Source of the DNA: an uncultured Bacilli bacterium
Lineage (GTDB): Bacteria > Bacillota_I > Bacilli_A > RF39 > UBA660
NCBI GenBank assembly: GCA_947628985.1
Contig: CANRCA010000004.1
Location: 1-38,723, forward strand
Direction: 5' to 3'
Length of the DNA stretch: 38,723 nt
This document shows positions 24,673 to 33,306 of this stretch, one piece after another (position 1 is the stretch's first letter; every line of letters starts with the position of its first letter). The position numbers and the translations under genes were made by a program. A model generated the notes under the pieces. It was not told the origin of the DNA. It worked only from the letters and a program-made list of their open reading frames with translations, and did no database searches.

Positions 24673-26535
24673 ATGAATATAAAGAAAACAAAAAGAAATA
24701 TGAATTTTATGCCATATATTTTACTATTAGTAGTAGTACTTGGTACATATTTGTTTATGAATAGTGTAGGAAGTAATGTACATGAATTTAATTATACAGA
24801 ACTTACTACACAAATAAACGAAGGTAAAGTAACAGAAATATCTGTAACACCAAAAAGTGCATCAGGTGTATATATAGTTACAGGTAAAATAGATGGATAT
24901 GCAAAAAATGAAAGTTTTAAAGTAACAGTACCATATACAGATACAGTAATATCTAGTATATATGATTTAGCAGAGCAACAAAATTTAATTGTTAAAACAA
25001 ATACCAACCCAGAAAATAGTACATGGTTAAATGTAATAATTAGTGTTGTTCCAGTTATAATTATAGGTGTATTAATCTATTTCATGTTTATTAAACTTGG
25101 AAATAATGGAAAAGGAACATTTGATTTTGGTAAAAGTAGAGCTAAATTATCTGAAGATGGTGGAAGAAAAACATTTAAAGATGTAGCAGGATTAAAAGAA
25201 GAAAAAGAAGAAGTACAAGAATTAATTGACTTCTTAAAAAATCCTAAAAAGTTTACTAAAATGGGTGCTAGAATACCAAAAGGTGTATTATTAGTAGGTC
25301 CTCCAGGAACAGGTAAAACTTTACTTGCAAAAGCAGTTGCTGGAGAAGCTAAAGTTCCATTCTTTTATATAAGTGGTTCAGATTTTGTAGAATTATTTGT
25401 AGGTGTAGGAGCATCTCGTGTAAGAGATATGTTTAAACAAGCTAAACAAACTGCTCCATGCTTAATATTTATAGATGAAATTGATGCTGTTGGTCGTGAA
25501 AGAGGAACTGGACTTGGTGGTGGACATGATGAAAGAGAACAAACATTAAATCAATTATTAAGTGAAATGGATGGATTTGGTGAAAATGAAGGTATCATTA
25601 TAATTGCTGCAACTAATAGACCAGATGTATTAGATCCAGCATTATTAAGACCAGGAAGATTTGATAGACAAGTTACTGTTGGAAGACCAGATGTAAAAGA
25701 AAGAGAAGAAATATTAAAAGTTCATGCTAAAAATAAAATTTTAGCTCCAAATGTAAAATTAAAATTTATTGCTGAAAGAACTCCAGGATATAGTGGAGCA
25801 GACTTAGAAAATTTATTAAATGAAGCCGCATTACTTGCTGTTAGAAGAAATAAAGAAGCTATTACTATGGATGAAATTGATGAAGCAAGTGATAGAGTTT
25901 TAATGGGACCTGCTAAAACTAGTAGAAAAGTAACAGACTATGAAAAGAAGATAGTTGCATATCATGAAGCAGGACATGCAGTAAGTGGAATTATATTACC
26001 AAATGGTGAAGAAGTTCATAAAATAACAATAATTCCTCGTGGTATGGCAGGTGGATATACACAAATGTTACCAAAAGAAGAAAGAACACTTGTATATACT
26101 AAAAAGGAATTAGAAGAACAAATCATTACGTTATTATCAGGACGTGCTAGTGAAGAACATTATTTAAATGAAGTTTCAACTGGTGCTAGTGATGACTTAA
26201 AGAGAGCAACTAAAATAGCAAGAAGTATGGTTACAGAATATGGTATGAGTTCTTTAGGTCCAATGCAATTTGAACATAGAAGTGAAAGCGTATTCTTAGG
26301 ACGTGATTACAATCAAACTAAAAACTTCTCAGATCAAGTAGCTTTACAAATTGATCAAGAAGTTAAAAAAATAATAGATGAATGTTATAAAGAAGCTAAA
26401 AAAATAATTTCAAAAGAAAAGAAATTAATAGAAATATTAGCAAATGAATTAATAGAAAAAGAAACATTAACTAAAGAAGAAATAGAAAAATTAGTTAGTG
26501 AAAATAGTGATTATACTATTGAAGACAAGGACTAA
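24673..26535 (+). CDS. ftsH: ATP-dependent zinc metalloprotease FtsH
   Basis: Membrane AAA protease for quality control of membrane and regulatory proteins. TM1 at about residues 13-31, extracytoplasmic domain, TM2 at about 118-140; Walker A GPPGTGKT, Walker [36 protein letters not shown], zinc site HEAGH, and third ligand in the [10 protein letters not shown] region. Length 620 aa. RBS GAAAGGAAA. Ends with a hairpin terminator. Confidence 0.97.
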   Translation: MNIKKTKRNMNFMPYILLLVVVLGTYLFMNSVGSNVHEFNYTELTTQINEGKVTEISVTPKSASGVYIVTGKIDGYAKNESFKVTVPYTDTVISSIYDLAEQQNLIVKTNTNPENSTWLNVIISVVPVIIIGVLIYFMFIKLGNNGKGTFDFGKSRAKLSEDGGRKTFKDVAGLKEEKEEVQELIDFLKNPKKFTKMGARIPKGVLLVGPPGTGKTLLAKAVAGEAKVPFFYISGSDFVELFVGVGASRVRDMFKQAKQTAPCLIFIDEIDAVGRERGTGLGGGHDEREQTLNQLLSEMDGFGENEGIIIIAATNRPDVLDPALLRPGRFDRQVTVGRPDVKEREEILKVHAKNKILAPNVKLKFIAERTPGYSGADLENLLNEAALLAVRRNKEAITMDEIDEASDRVLMGPAKTSRKVTDYEKKIVAYHEAGHAVSGIILPNGEEVHKITIIPRGMAGGYTQMLPKEERTLVYTKKELEEQIITLLSGRASEEHYLNEVSTGASDDLKRATKIARSMVTEYGMSSLGPMQFEHRSESVFLGRDYNQTKNFSDQVALQIDQEVKKIIDECYKEAKKIISKEKKLIEILANELIEKETLTKEEIEKLVSENSDYTIEDKD

Positions 26536-26566
26536 AAAAAGTTACTTAGAAATAAGTAATTTTTTT
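26534..26566 (+). terminator. Intrinsic terminator after ftsH
   Basis: AAAAAAGTTACTTA / TAAGTAATTTTTT stem (one G-T wobble), loop GAAA, T-run. The left arm includes the ftsH stop. Confidence 0.85.
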
Positions 26567-26598
26567 ATGTTAAATTTTGTCTAATGTATTTGTATTAA

Positions 26599-26627
26599 TT
26601 TACTTTTAATATATAAAATGATATAAT
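26599..26627 (+). promoter_or_regulatory. Promoter of the mutase-like operon (leaderless start)
   Basis: TTTACT (26599-26604), 17 bp, extended -10 TGaTATAAT (26619-26627). Initiation seven bases on is 26634, one base before ATG 26635; no Shine-Dalgarno is present. Confidence 0.65.
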
Positions 26628-26634
26628 TTATAAT

Positions 26635-28086
26635 ATGAAAAAGAATATATTGTTGTTAATCAATGGTTTTGGAGTTGAACGTAATAATTCATATAATGTA
26701 TATTCAGCAGAATTAATGCCTACAATGGACAAGCTTACAAAAGAAAAAATATTTGTATCAATTCCTAATAATTATTTAGACTATAAAAGTTCATATAGAA
26801 ATTTTAGTATGGGAATAAATGAAGCATTAACATATAGTTTAATAGAAAATAATATATTTAGTGAAGAATACAAATCAAATCAATTATTAAAATATACAGT
26901 AAATGAATTAAATAAATATGAAGGTTCTAGATTACATATTATTGTTTATTGGGATTCAACAAAAACAATAGAACAGTTAACTACTTATTTAAGATATATA
27001 CAAACAGTAACTAAAGCAAAAATATTTTTACATATAATATTGTGTCATAAATCTCTTAATGATTATAAAGATATAGAAAAAGGATTTTCTGTATTAAATT
27101 ATGAACTTGGAAATAATGTTAAAATAGGAATAGTAACAGGTGAAAGTAATTTAAATAATGTACTTGGAGCAAAAGATTTTGTGAAAAATATTGTAACTGA
27201 ATATGGTGAAAAATGGAAAGATTTAACTAAAAAAGTTCAAGTATTATTACAAACAAAAACTAAACCATATGAAACAAGAACATTTTCAGTAAATTCAGAT
27301 TATAAATTATTAGAAAATGATCAAATTTTAATTTTTAACTTTTCAAATATAGATTTTAATTTATTTAAAAATGAGTTAAAAGCACAAAAGTATAGACAAT
27401 TAGATTTAAGTAAGATTTCTTACTATTCATTATTCCCAACAATATGTAGTGAACAAATACCATTTATGTATAATTTTGCAGTATCTTCAAATTACACATT
27501 AAATTCATTAAAGAGTATTAATGCAAGATGTTTAATATTTGATAAAAAAGATAATTGTCCATATATAAATTATTATTTAACTGGACTTAGAAATACAGTA
27601 GATGAAAATCTTAAATATTTACCTACTGATGATGGATTTATATATGACCCACAAAAAGTATTACAAACCATACAATCTTATGATAAAGAATTATATATTA
27701 TAAATTATGAAATTAATACATGTAAAAATATAGAAGAAATGAAAGATAGATTATCAAAAATAGATGCAGTAATAAAAGTTTTAGATGATTATATTACACA
27801 AAATAATTATGCATTAATTATTTCATCTTTCTATGGAATTGAAACAGATTTATATAACGCAAAACAAGAATTATGCAAAGTAGATTTTTCAGGTAGAGTT
27901 CCATTAATTATAGATGATAAATCTATATCACTTTCTCAATTTAGTATACTAGAAGGTTCATTATTTGATTTGTCAAATACAATCATGTATAATATAAATA
28001 AAGATTATAAAAATACAGGTTTATTAAAAAAGAAATCTAGTTTATTATCAATCTTTTATAAAAAACCAAAGGAGAGTAAAAAATGA
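26635..28086 (+). CDS. Catalytically dead iPGM-like protein (alkaline phosphatase superfamily)
   Basis: The 483-aa sequence parallels cofactor-independent phosphoglycerate mutase (about 510 aa) along its whole length: KKNILLLINGFGVERNNSYN for xxALIILDGFGxxxxxxGNA; FSMGINEALTYSL for QMGNSEVGHLNIG; NDQILIFNFSNIDF for GDSVIFYNFRPDRA; LYIINYEINTCKNIEEM for AIILNFANPDMVGH; KIDAVIKVLDDYITQNNYALIISSFYGIE for AVDECLGxVVDAIxxxGGxAIITADHGN; GRVPLIIDD for NPVPVIVT. Every catalytic feature is replaced: LDG to ING, NSEVGH to INEALT, ADHGN to SFYGI. So it cannot be a working mutase by known chemistry; a regulatory or structural role is likely. Its TGA overlaps the RDD gene ATG. Confidence 0.65.
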   Translation: MKKNILLLINGFGVERNNSYNVYSAELMPTMDKLTKEKIFVSIPNNYLDYKSSYRNFSMGINEALTYSLIENNIFSEEYKSNQLLKYTVNELNKYEGSRLHIIVYWDSTKTIEQLTTYLRYIQTVTKAKIFLHIILCHKSLNDYKDIEKGFSVLNYELGNNVKIGIVTGESNLNNVLGAKDFVKNIVTEYGEKWKDLTKKVQVLLQTKTKPYETRTFSVNSDYKLLENDQILIFNFSNIDFNLFKNELKAQKYRQLDLSKISYYSLFPTICSEQIPFMYNFAVSSNYTLNSLKSINARCLIFDKKDNCPYINYYLTGLRNTVDENLKYLPTDDGFIYDPQKVLQTIQSYDKELYIINYEINTCKNIEEMKDRLSKIDAVIKVLDDYITQNNYALIISSFYGIETDLYNAKQELCKVDFSGRVPLIIDDKSISLSQFSILEGSLFDLSNTIMYNINKDYKNTGLLKKKSSLLSIFYKKPKESKK

Positions 28087-28829
28087 CAAAAAAACCAACA
28101 AGTAAAAGAATATTAGCATATTTAGTTGATGGAGTTATTATAAGTATTATAGTTTCATTATTTTCAGGCATTAGTTTTTTAAATCCATATATGGAAGAAT
28201 ATGAAGATTTATATGAAGATTATCAAGAATATGTAATGGATATGGATGATCCTATGGACTTATTAAATGATGTAACAGTTAAAGATTATACTTATCAATT
28301 ATCAAAATATGGTATTTATATGTCTATAACAAGTTTAGTAGTAAGTTTCTTATATTTTGGTATTTTCCAATATTATAATAAAGGACAAACGGTTGGAAAA
28401 GCTATCTTTAAGATAAAAGTTGTATCTAATAATGATAATAAATTAAGTTTAGTTCAAGTTATTATAAGAAGTGCATTTATAAATAGTTTGCTTACTTCAT
28501 CTTTATTAATTATGGCTACATTATTTTTAAGTAAATCAGTATTCTTAGGTGCAGATTTAGTTATAGAATATTTAGATATGGCAATATTATTTATATCAGC
28601 AGGTATGATAATATATAGAAATGATGGACTTGGACTTCATGATATGATAGCTCATACAAAAGTTGTTTTTGCAGATGAAGTATTAGAAACAAATGTTAAA
28701 GAAGCAAAAATAGTAGAAGATGTAAAAGAGATAGAAGAACCAAAAGAAAAAAGTACAAAAAAATCTACTACTAGAAAAACTAAAACAACAACTCCAAAAA
28801 AGAAAACAGTAAAAAAGGAAGATAAATAG
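28083..28829 (+). CDS. RDD-family membrane protein with a Lys/Thr-rich tail
   Basis: RDD proteins are small membrane proteins, some proposed as transporters or chaperones of membrane complexes. The defining residues are seen: Arg and Asp in KRILAYLVDGVIISII (first TM, residues about 10-27), and the GQTVGKAIFKIKVV loop. TMs at about 80-97, 125-145 and 152-172 follow, then GLGLHDMIAHTKVVFAD. The about 50-residue C-terminus is strongly basic with repeated KKSTTRK/TPKKKTVKK, possibly for membrane or nucleic-acid contact. It begins inside the stop of the mutase-like gene (ATGA), implying coupled synthesis. RBS AAGGAGAG. Confidence 0.85.
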   Translation: MTKKPTSKRILAYLVDGVIISIIVSLFSGISFLNPYMEEYEDLYEDYQEYVMDMDDPMDLLNDVTVKDYTYQLSKYGIYMSITSLVVSFLYFGIFQYYNKGQTVGKAIFKIKVVSNNDNKLSLVQVIIRSAFINSLLTSSLLIMATLFLSKSVFLGADLVIEYLDMAILFISAGMIIYRNDGLGLHDMIAHTKVVFADEVLETNVKEAKIVEDVKEIEEPKEKSTKKSTTRKTKTTTPKKKTVKKEDK

Positions 28830-28831
28830 TT

Positions 28832-29260
28832 ATGAAAATAGGAATAGCTAATGACCATCATGGTATAAATTTAAAAAATCAAATAATAGATTATTTAAAA
28901 CAACATAATATAGAATATAAAAACTATGGATGTGATAAAGAAGATAATTCTGATTATGTTGATTATGCTAAATACTTATGTGATGGTATTAACAATAAAG
29001 AAATAGATTTAGGAATACTTATATGTATGACAGGAACAGGTATGTCAATTGCTGCTAATAAAATACATAATATAATAGCTGCAAAAGTAAATACTCCACA
29101 AGAAGCAGCCTTAGCAAGAGAACATAATATGGCAAATGTTATGACTTTAGCAGAATATACACAAAATTTAGAAGAAATACTAGATAATTTTATTAACACT
29201 AAACCATCTACTGAAGAAAGACATATAAGAAGAGTAAATAAAATATTAAATTTGAGGTAA
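28832..29260 (+). CDS. rpiB: Ribose-5-phosphate isomerase B
   Basis: Interconverts ribose-5-phosphate and ribulose-5-phosphate (pentose phosphate pathway). Conserved GIANDHHGINLK N-terminus, active-site Cys in LICMTGTGMSIAANK (usually LICGTGIGMS, so one Gly is Met), EAALAREHNMANVM, and the C-terminal STEERHIRRVNKI with conserved His. Length 142 aa is standard. Starts 2 nt after the RDD gene in the same operon. Related allose-phosphate isomerases and LacA/LacB are alternatives but the Cys motif fits RpiB. Confidence 0.9.
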   Translation: MKIGIANDHHGINLKNQIIDYLKQHNIEYKNYGCDKEDNSDYVDYAKYLCDGINNKEIDLGILICMTGTGMSIAANKIHNIIAAKVNTPQEAALAREHNMANVMTLAEYTQNLEEILDNFINTKPSTEERHIRRVNKILNLR

Positions 29261-29265
29261 TAAAA

Positions 29266-29664
29266 ATGGATAAATCAGTTTTAAAAATAGCAGGAATATT
29301 TGCAATAGTTTTAGGTATACTAGCATGTTTCACATTAATAGGTGCAATTATCGGTATACCAATGATTATTGGTGGTTATAAAATAAAAAATATATCAGCA
29401 CTACCGGATGAAGAAATTGAAAAGCAAAAAGATACAATATTAATTTGGACTATAGTTTTACTATTTATTTGTCAGCTATCAGGTATTTTATGTTTAGTTT
29501 ACTATTTATCAATGGGTAACTATTCATCAAGTTCAAATTCAAGTAATTCAAAAACAAATGATTCAAAATATGATGATTTAGAAAAATTAGATAAATTGTA
29601 TAAGGATAAAGTAATAACTAAAGAAGAATTTGAAGCTGAGAAAAAAAGAATATTAAATCAATAA
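29266..29664 (+). CDS. Membrane protein with C-terminal SHOCT domain
   Basis: Two hydrophobic segments (about residues 7-38, with a Gly-rich reentrant pattern GAIIGIPMIIGGY, and 60-83), a Ser/Asn-rich linker, and a C-terminal short helical SHOCT domain (LEKLDKLYKDKVITKEEFEAEKKRIL). SHOCT modules are thought to mediate oligomerisation or binding. Function unknown. RBS GAGG within the end of rpiB. Last gene of the 26635 operon. Confidence 0.75.
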   Translation: MDKSVLKIAGIFAIVLGILACFTLIGAIIGIPMIIGGYKIKNISALPDEEIEKQKDTILIWTIVLLFICQLSGILCLVYYLSMGNYSSSSNSSNSKTNDSKYDDLEKLDKLYKDKVITKEEFEAEKKRILNQ

Positions 29665-29676
29665 TAATCATATAAT
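29648..29676 (+). promoter_or_regulatory. Sigma-E promoter of spoIID
   Basis: -35 GAATATT (29648-29654) is a full match to KMATATT; 14 bp; -10 CATATAAT (29669-29676) has one mismatch to CATACAAT. The spacing is ideal and spoIID is a classic sigma-E gene. The -35 lies inside the SHOCT gene end. Start expected near 29682, at the ATG itself. Confidence 0.75.
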
Positions 29677-29681
29677 ATACT

Positions 29682-30635
29682 ATGAAAAGAAAAATCATAG
29701 TATTTTTTATTTCTTTTATAATGTTATTTATAAGTTGTTATTATAAATATGTAGAAGAAAATAAAAACAAAATAGAATTAAAACCAACAAAAAATATAGA
29801 TACTACACAAGTTGTTAACAATCAAACAGAAGAACAAGAAAAAGTACAAAAAGTAGATATTATTTATGATAATGAAGTTGTAAACTTAGATTTAGAAGAT
29901 TACGTTTTAGGTGTTGTGGCATGTGAAATGCCAGCATCTTTTGATATCGAAGCTTTAAAAGCAATGGCAGTTGCTTCTAGAACTTTTGCATTATATAAAA
30001 TAACTACAAATAAAAATTACAAATTATCAACCACTACTAAAGATCAATGTTATATAACTGTTGATAAAATGAAGAAAAACTGGGGAAATAGTTTTGAAAA
30101 AAACTATGAAAAAATAAAAACAGCGGTAAGTGAAACTAAAAATGAATATTTAACATATAAAGATAAAGTAATAATTGCATTTTATTTTTCAATTTCAAAT
30201 GGATATACAGAAAATTGTGAAAATGTATTTAGTCAAAAATTAGATTATTTAAAAAGTGTAGATTCATCTTGGGATAAAGAATATGATTATAAACAAAAAA
30301 CAGTTAATTTTTCTGAAAAAGATTTTTTAAATAAATTAGGTATTAATGATAGTAGTATTAAAGATATACAAATAGATAGGAGCAATACAGGTAGAGTAAG
30401 TACAATTAAAGTAAATAATAAATCATTTAAAGGTACTAATTTTAGAACATTATTAGGACTTAGAAGTACAGATTTTGAAATAACAAGAAAGGATAATAAA
30501 GTTTATATTGAAACAAAAGGATATGGTCATGGAGTTGGAATGAGTCAATATGGTGCTAATGCTATGGCTAATAAAGGATATACTTATGATGAAATATTAA
30601 AATATTATTACACAGGTGTTAAAATAAATGAATAA
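29682..30635 (+). CDS. spoIID: Stage II sporulation protein D (peptidoglycan lytic transglycosylase)
   Basis: With SpoIIP and SpoIIM it degrades septal peptidoglycan during engulfment. N-terminal TM anchor (about residues 5-20), then SpoIID/LytB domain: LEDYVLGVVACEMPASFDIEALKAMAVASRTFALYK with the catalytic Glu, TTKDQCYI, and the ending YGHGVGMSQYGANAMANKGYTYDEILKYYY. Length 317 aa is normal. No Shine-Dalgarno precedes the ATG, which coincides with the predicted sigma-E start, so it looks leaderless. Followed by spoIIQ as in B. subtilis. Confidence 0.95.
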   Translation: MKRKIIVFFISFIMLFISCYYKYVEENKNKIELKPTKNIDTTQVVNNQTEEQEKVQKVDIIYDNEVVNLDLEDYVLGVVACEMPASFDIEALKAMAVASRTFALYKITTNKNYKLSTTTKDQCYITVDKMKKNWGNSFEKNYEKIKTAVSETKNEYLTYKDKVIIAFYFSISNGYTENCENVFSQKLDYLKSVDSSWDKEYDYKQKTVNFSEKDFLNKLGINDSSIKDIQIDRSNTGRVSTIKVNNKSFKGTNFRTLLGLRSTDFEITRKDNKVYIETKGYGHGVGMSQYGANAMANKGYTYDEILKYYYTGVKINE

Positions 30636-30649
30636 TTAATAAAAATATG

Positions 30650-30674
30650 TTCACTCTATTAATAGGAGAGTGAA
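30650..30674 (+). promoter_or_regulatory. Hairpin overlapping the spoIIQ RBS
   Basis: TTCACTCT (30650-30657) pairs perfectly with AGAGTGAA (30667-30674) around ATTAATAGG. The RBS AGGAGAG lies in the loop and right arm, 5-12 nt from ATG 30679. It may limit translation, or be an operator dyad. Confidence 0.5.
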
Positions 30675-30678
30675 TTAA

Positions 30679-31314
30679 ATGGAAAAATATACAAAAATTT
30701 TAATGCCTGCAATTTATATTGGGGTAATAGGAGTAATGGTTGTAAGTGTTTTATTAATAGTAAATGGAGTAAAAAAATTTATAGCAGAAGAACCAAATTA
30801 CAAATATACTTTAGATGATGTATTTCAAAGTGATATAAGTCCAGTTGTAAAAACAGAAAACAATACAATAATTAGACCTTATATTGATGAAAATGTTAAA
30901 GTAGGAAAATATTTTTATGATTTTGAATCAGATCCTACTAAACAAGAAGAATCATTAATATATTTTGAAAATACTTATATGCAAAATAAGGGAGTAGACT
31001 ATGTAAATGATGAAGACTTTGATGTTGTATCAGTATTAGATGGAGAAGTTATTGGTATTGAAGATAATGAAATATATGGAAAAATAGTTACTATTAAACA
31101 TAATGATAATTTAAAAACAGTATATAGTAATGTTACAAATGTAAATATTACTGTAGGTTATAAAGTTAGTCAGGGAGAAATAATCGCAAGTAGTACATCT
31201 TCAAAAATAGATACAACAAATAAATCATTACTACATTTTGAAGTATATTATAAAGAAAATCCAATGGATCCAGAAAGCTTATATACATTAAAAGTAAATG
31301 AATTAGAAGATTAG
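30679..31314 (+). CDS. spoIIQ: Stage II sporulation protein Q (degenerate LytM/M23)
   Basis: Forespore membrane protein that pairs with SpoIIIAH across the intermembrane space. TM at about residues 7-29; linker including YFENTYMQNKGVDY; then a LytM domain (VVSVLDGEVIGIEDNEIYGKIVTIKHNDNLKTVYSN, VTVGYKVSQGEIIASS, LLHFEVYYKENPMDPESLY). The metallopeptidase site is incomplete: the first His of HxxxD is Gly in KGVDY and the HxH has become LxH in LLHFEV, so no hydrolase activity is expected, as in B. subtilis SpoIIQ. Length 211 aa. Follows spoIID. Confidence 0.88.
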   Translation: MEKYTKILMPAIYIGVIGVMVVSVLLIVNGVKKFIAEEPNYKYTLDDVFQSDISPVVKTENNTIIRPYIDENVKVGKYFYDFESDPTKQEESLIYFENTYMQNKGVDYVNDEDFDVVSVLDGEVIGIEDNEIYGKIVTIKHNDNLKTVYSNVTNVNITVGYKVSQGEIIASSTSSKIDTTNKSLLHFEVYYKENPMDPESLYTLKVNELED

Positions 31315-31339
31315 CAATAGTAAAAACTATTGTTTTTTT
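31315..31339 (+). terminator. Intrinsic terminator after spoIIQ
   Basis: CAATAG / CTATTG stem, loop TAAAAA, then seven T residues. Confidence 0.85.
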
Positions 31340-31343
31340 ATAA

Positions 31344-31370
31344 TTGAATTTATATGTGAAATGTGATAAT
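31344..31370 (+). promoter_or_regulatory. Probable promoter of the XRE regulator gene
   Basis: TTGAAT (31344-31349) and GATAAT (31365-31370), 15-bp spacer, with TG in the upstream element. Start near 31377 leaves a leader of about 58 nt. Confidence 0.45.
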
Positions 31371-31434
31371 ATTTTTTCTAGAATAAATATACCTGTTAGA
31401 AATTACTTAAAGAATTCAATAAGGAGTAGTATTT

Positions 31435-32508
31435 ATGAATTCAAATAAGATGGGTAAATTTATTAGAGATCTAAGAATTGAAAACAAAATGAATCAAGAA
31501 GATCTATCAGAAAAAATAATAATTGATAGAACTGTAATTAGTAAATGGGAAAGTGGTAAGTTAATACCTGATACTAGAAATTTGATAGCTCTTTCAGAAA
31601 TATTTAATGTAAGTTTAGATGAACTAGTTTCAGGTGAACGTACTAATAATAAGAATGAAAACCAATTACATAAAAATTTCTTAGATTATTTAATAAATGA
31701 AAATACCAAATATAGAAGATTAAAATTATCAACCTTTATTTTATCACTCACAGTAATAATTATAGCTGTAATATTTTTAATTTATTACTTTTCATCAACT
31801 TATAATACAAATAAAGTTTATAAAGTAATTGGTGAATCAGAAAATTACCAAATTGCTGAAGGAATATTAGTTACATCAAGAGAAGATACATATTTAAAAA
31901 TAGGATATATTAAGGATAAAAATAATTTAAATTCACTTGTTGATAATATAACAATTTATTATAAGGAATATAATGAAAATAATATTATTTATACAGGAGA
32001 TCCAAATAAAATAATAATTGATTTTTCAGGTTATAATTCAGCCATAAATATAAAAAGTATAAAAGATATTGAAGACAATTTATATGTAAGAATAAATTCA
32101 GAAGATATAAAATTAAAATTCTATGAATATTTTAAAAATAATAGTTTAATTTTTGATGATAAAGATGATTTTATTTCTGAACAAGAAAATTTAAATAATT
32201 ATAATATTCCAAAAAGAATAAAAGATGAATTTACTTTTTTATCTAATATGTATTACTTAAAATTGAACGATGAAATTGAGTTAAGCTATTATCCAATAAG
32301 TGATGTTTATTATGTATCAAATTTGTTATCAGATATTACTATAGAATATTATATTTCATCTACTCATATTAATTTTAGAAAAAATGATGAATACTATTTT
32401 TATATAGATAGTAATAAAAATATATCTTGTTATAAAGAAGATTGCAGTAATGAAATTAAAATTTATAATGAATATTTTGATACCTATATTAAGCCTTATA
32501 TTGGGTAA
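31435..32508 (+). CDS. Membrane-anchored XRE-family regulator with extracytoplasmic domain
   Basis: Residues about 8-63 are a Cro/CI-type helix-turn-helix (IRDLRIENKMNQEDLSEKI, recognition helix DRTVISKWESGK, then DTRNLIALSEIFNVSLDELV). A linker and one TM helix (about 100-119) lead to about 235 residues predicted outside the cell, Asn/Tyr/Ile-rich and beta-like, with a C-terminal Cys pair (SCYKEDCS). This one-component architecture suggests direct transduction of an external signal to DNA. The segment KDEFTFLSNMYY (263-274) is closely matched in the secreted protein encoded next. RBS AAGGAG. Target unknown; the adjacent secreted protein gene is the obvious candidate. Confidence 0.75.
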   Translation: MNSNKMGKFIRDLRIENKMNQEDLSEKIIIDRTVISKWESGKLIPDTRNLIALSEIFNVSLDELVSGERTNNKNENQLHKNFLDYLINENTKYRRLKLSTFILSLTVIIIAVIFLIYYFSSTYNTNKVYKVIGESENYQIAEGILVTSREDTYLKIGYIKDKNNLNSLVDNITIYYKEYNENNIIYTGDPNKIIIDFSGYNSAINIKSIKDIEDNLYVRINSEDIKLKFYEYFKNNSLIFDDKDDFISEQENLNNYNIPKRIKDEFTFLSNMYYLKLNDEIELSYYPISDVYYVSNLLSDITIEYYISSTHINFRKNDEYYFYIDSNKNISCYKEDCSNEIKIYNEYFDTYIKPYIG

Positions 32509-32541
32509 AAAGTTAAATGTGCAAAATCTGCACTTTACTTT
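32509..32541 (+). terminator. Hairpin between the XRE regulator and secreted protein genes
   Basis: AAAGT-T-AAA-T-GTGCA pairs with TGCAC-TTT-ACTTT with two bulged T residues, loop AAATC. The T-run is weak, so read-through or partial attenuation is likely rather than full termination. Confidence 0.4.
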
Positions 32542-32583
32542 ATTATCAAATAAAAATAAAATTTTAAGTGAAGGAGGTGCAAA

Positions 32584-33291
32584 ATGAAAAAAGCGTTATT
32601 GATTACTTTTGGAGTACTATTTAGTTTATCATTAGTTAATGCAGAAACATATTATACTAATGATAAAAATGTTGAATTTAGTAAAGATGAATATGATTTT
32701 ATATCTAATATGTACTATGAAGGATATCAAAATTATATGAATCAAAGTGATTTAGACAAAATAAGAGAACTAGATTTAGTAAACCAACCAATTGAAAAAG
32801 TATCTACACCTGACACAATGCCAATTCTAAATTCATATGAAAAAGGTAGATATTTCTATTTGGATAAAGCGTGTAATACTGAATGTTTAGTTGTATTAAC
32901 AGCAAAATGGACAGGAACTCCAACAGTGGCTAGTTATGATGTTATAGGTGCTAGATTTGATGGAGTAACAACAACAAGTATTGGTGCAGCTGTTGTTACA
33001 GGAGATAATTTAGATGGAAACTATATAACACCTAAAAAATCTTCCAATGGTTTTGGATATTCTGTAAAAATAGCTAGTGTTAGAAATTTAATGGTTACTA
33101 CATCATTTTATGCTAAAAAAACTGGTAGCGTATATGCAACTTATCAACATGCAATGAATACTATAACAGAAGCTAATAGTAAAAATTATACTTTTAGTCT
33201 TGGCGGCTTTGGTGGTGTATTCTTATTTGCAGGAAAAGCATTTGATACATATGATAGAGCAACTGGTTTAGATTTTAATTTAAATTCATAA
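32584..33291 (+). CDS. Secreted protein of unknown function
   Basis: Signal peptide MKKALLITFGVLFSLSLVNA with cleavage likely after A20. The mature about 215 residues hold an acidic helix-like start (FSKDEYDFISNMYYEGYQNY), one Cys pair (CNTEC), and a Thr/Ser/Gly-rich beta-like body (TASYDVIGARFDGVTTTSIGAAVV type strings; LGGFGGVFLFAG near the C-terminus). I do not recognise the family. It lies 75 nt after the XRE regulator and shares with its ectodomain the motif KDE[FY]xF[IL]SNMYY (residues 34-45 here). RBS AAGGAGGTG is strong. No cell-wall anchor motif was seen. Confidence 0.7.
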   Translation: MKKALLITFGVLFSLSLVNAETYYTNDKNVEFSKDEYDFISNMYYEGYQNYMNQSDLDKIRELDLVNQPIEKVSTPDTMPILNSYEKGRYFYLDKACNTECLVVLTAKWTGTPTVASYDVIGARFDGVTTTSIGAAVVTGDNLDGNYITPKKSSNGFGYSVKIASVRNLMVTTSFYAKKTGSVYATYQHAMNTITEANSKNYTFSLGGFGGVFLFAGKAFDTYDRATGLDFNLNS

Positions 33292-33306
33292 TAATAAAAA
33301 ATAATT

